Source of the DNA: CAZJBP01 sp964544115
Lineage (GTDB): Bacteria > Verrucomicrobiota > Kiritimatiellia > UBA8416 > JADHWI01
DNA: 40,493 nt
Assembly: GCA_964544115.1 (NCBI GenBank)
Contig: CAZJBP010000004.1
Coordinates: 1 to 40,493, forward strand
Direction of reading: 5' to 3'
The notes beneath the pieces were generated by a model. It saw nothing but the letters and a program-made list of their open reading frames with translations, had not been told where the DNA came from and did not search any database. This document shows positions 39,800-40,493 of the stretch, one piece after another. The position numbers and the translations under genes are program-made. The stretch's first letter is position 1, and every line of letters begins with the position of its first letter.

Positions 39800-40493
39800 A
39801 TGACTTTCGCGGAACTGACTTGGGAAGACCTGAAGGAGTGGGCGGGATCGCGGGTGGTCGCGCGCGGCAAGTCCTACCGGAGCGCCATCGAGGACCTGAC
39901 GTTGACCGCGGATGGCCGGTTGCTGGCCTGGGTGGAGGGCGGCGACCGATACGCCACGGTTGTGACCATCGGCAAGGGCGGGAAACTCTCGTCGGCCTGC
40001 ACCTGCCCCTATGCGATTGCCTGCAAACACGCCGTGGCCATGGTGCTGGCCTATCTCGAGACGGTTCAGGCCGGGAAATCCATCCCCGCCGCGTCCAAGG
40101 ACGACGAACGGCTGAAACGTCTCGTCGAAGCAGAGGATGACGACGACTTGGACGGTGACGACGGGGATGAGGGTGACGGAAGCGAGACGGATGACGACGC
40201 GAATTCCGGCGGCGCCGTTCCCCGGAAACGCGCGAGCAAGCACAGCCGGCCCAACGATCCCGATGCCGCCATCCGCCGCTATCTGGGGAGTCTCGCCCCG
40301 TCGGCCCTGCTGGATTTCGTCCGGGAACTGGCGAACGACTTCCCCGAGGTGCATCAACGGATCGCCGACCGCGCGGCGTTGCAGTCCGGCGATGTGGCGA
40401 AGCTTCTGGCCAATACGCGCCACGAGATCGAGAACGTATCCGCCGATCCGGGCTGGACCCGACATTGGTCGAACGAACGCCACATTCCCGACT
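39800..40493 (+). CDS. SWIM zinc-finger protein (partial, C-terminus off the window)
   Basis: The first 231 residues of a longer protein. A SWIM finger is at C67, C69, C75 and H77 (CTCPYAIACKH), probably binding zinc and nucleic acid or protein. An Asp/Glu/Gly-rich acidic linker (about 112-136) follows, then a helical region (about 155-215, with SALLDFVRELANDF). SWIM proteins often take part in DNA or recombination processes; this one is not identified further. ATG 39800 has AAGG 6 nt upstream. The 14-nt spacing from the winged-helix gene suggests one operon. Confidence 0.8.
   Translation, partial: MTFAELTWEDLKEWAGSRVVARGKSYRSAIEDLTLTADGRLLAWVEGGDRYATVVTIGKGGKLSSACTCPYAIACKHAVAMVLAYLETVQAGKSIPAASKDDERLKRLVEAEDDDDLDGDDGDEGDGSETDDDANSGGAVPRKRASKHSRPNDPDAAIRRYLGSLAPSALLDFVRELANDFPEVHQRIADRAALQSGDVAKLLANTRHEIENVSADPGWTRHWSNERHIPD

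Noticed and set aside
1..40493. rRNA, tRNA, CRISPR arrays and insertion sequences
   Set aside because: I looked by eye for the conserved T-loop sequence, regular repeat arrays, transposase motifs and terminal inverted repeats, and found none convincing.

Overview
The window is 40.5 kb of GC-rich bacterial chromosome with genes on both strands. One 100-N scaffold gap (1196-1295) suggests a draft or metagenome-assembled genome. I see no rRNA, tRNA, CRISPR array or insertion sequence. Two ADP-heptose (LPS inner core) genes, lipoate synthesis and a lipid-synthesis cluster indicate a Gram-negative cell. Four features fit the Planctomycetes-Verrucomicrobia-Lentisphaerae-Kiritimatiellae group: a DUF1570-like peptidase, a UroD-like protein coupled to a GH32 glycosidase, secreted proteins with fibronectin/discoidin-like parts, and a PIG-L protein with a verrucomicrobial-looking C-terminal repeat. 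The group assignment is inference (about 50 %), and the phylum is open.

Layout. 1-707 (-): accD, cut by the window edge, with a good sigma70-like promoter. 918-8099 (+): rsmD (broken by the gap), coaD, DUF177/yceD, rpmF, plsX, fabH, fabD, fabG, acpP, a stem-loop, then fabF, forming a near-complete fatty acid and phospholipid initiation cluster. 8228-16069 (+): an ArsB/NhaD-type transporter, a DUF502 membrane protein, rfaE2 and hldD, a two-polypeptide cobalamin methionine synthase and an L,D-transpeptidase, several joined by 4-nt stop/start overlaps. 16106-19333 (-): a SWIM-SNF2 helicase, divergent from a hybrid histidine kinase (19435-21216). 21330-24580 (+): lipB, lipA, a class IV aminotransferase and thiE. 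24597-27803 (-): carB.

From about 28 kb the content becomes accessory: a secreted zinc-peptidase-like protein, a secreted PIG-L deacetylase, a secreted duplicated discoidin-like protein, a large three-part glycan-type protein, a VapBC-type toxin-antitoxin pair with a palindromic operator, and a UroD-like gene translationally coupled to a GH32 beta-fructosidase. From 38.6 kb to the end lies a compact, less GC-rich set: a 46-residue ORF, a truncated SIR2-like protein with an apparent frame break, a LexA-like winged-helix protein and a SWIM zinc-finger protein running off the window. This last set is the best candidate for an undescribed, defence-like or decayed mobile system, but nothing in the sequence proves a function.
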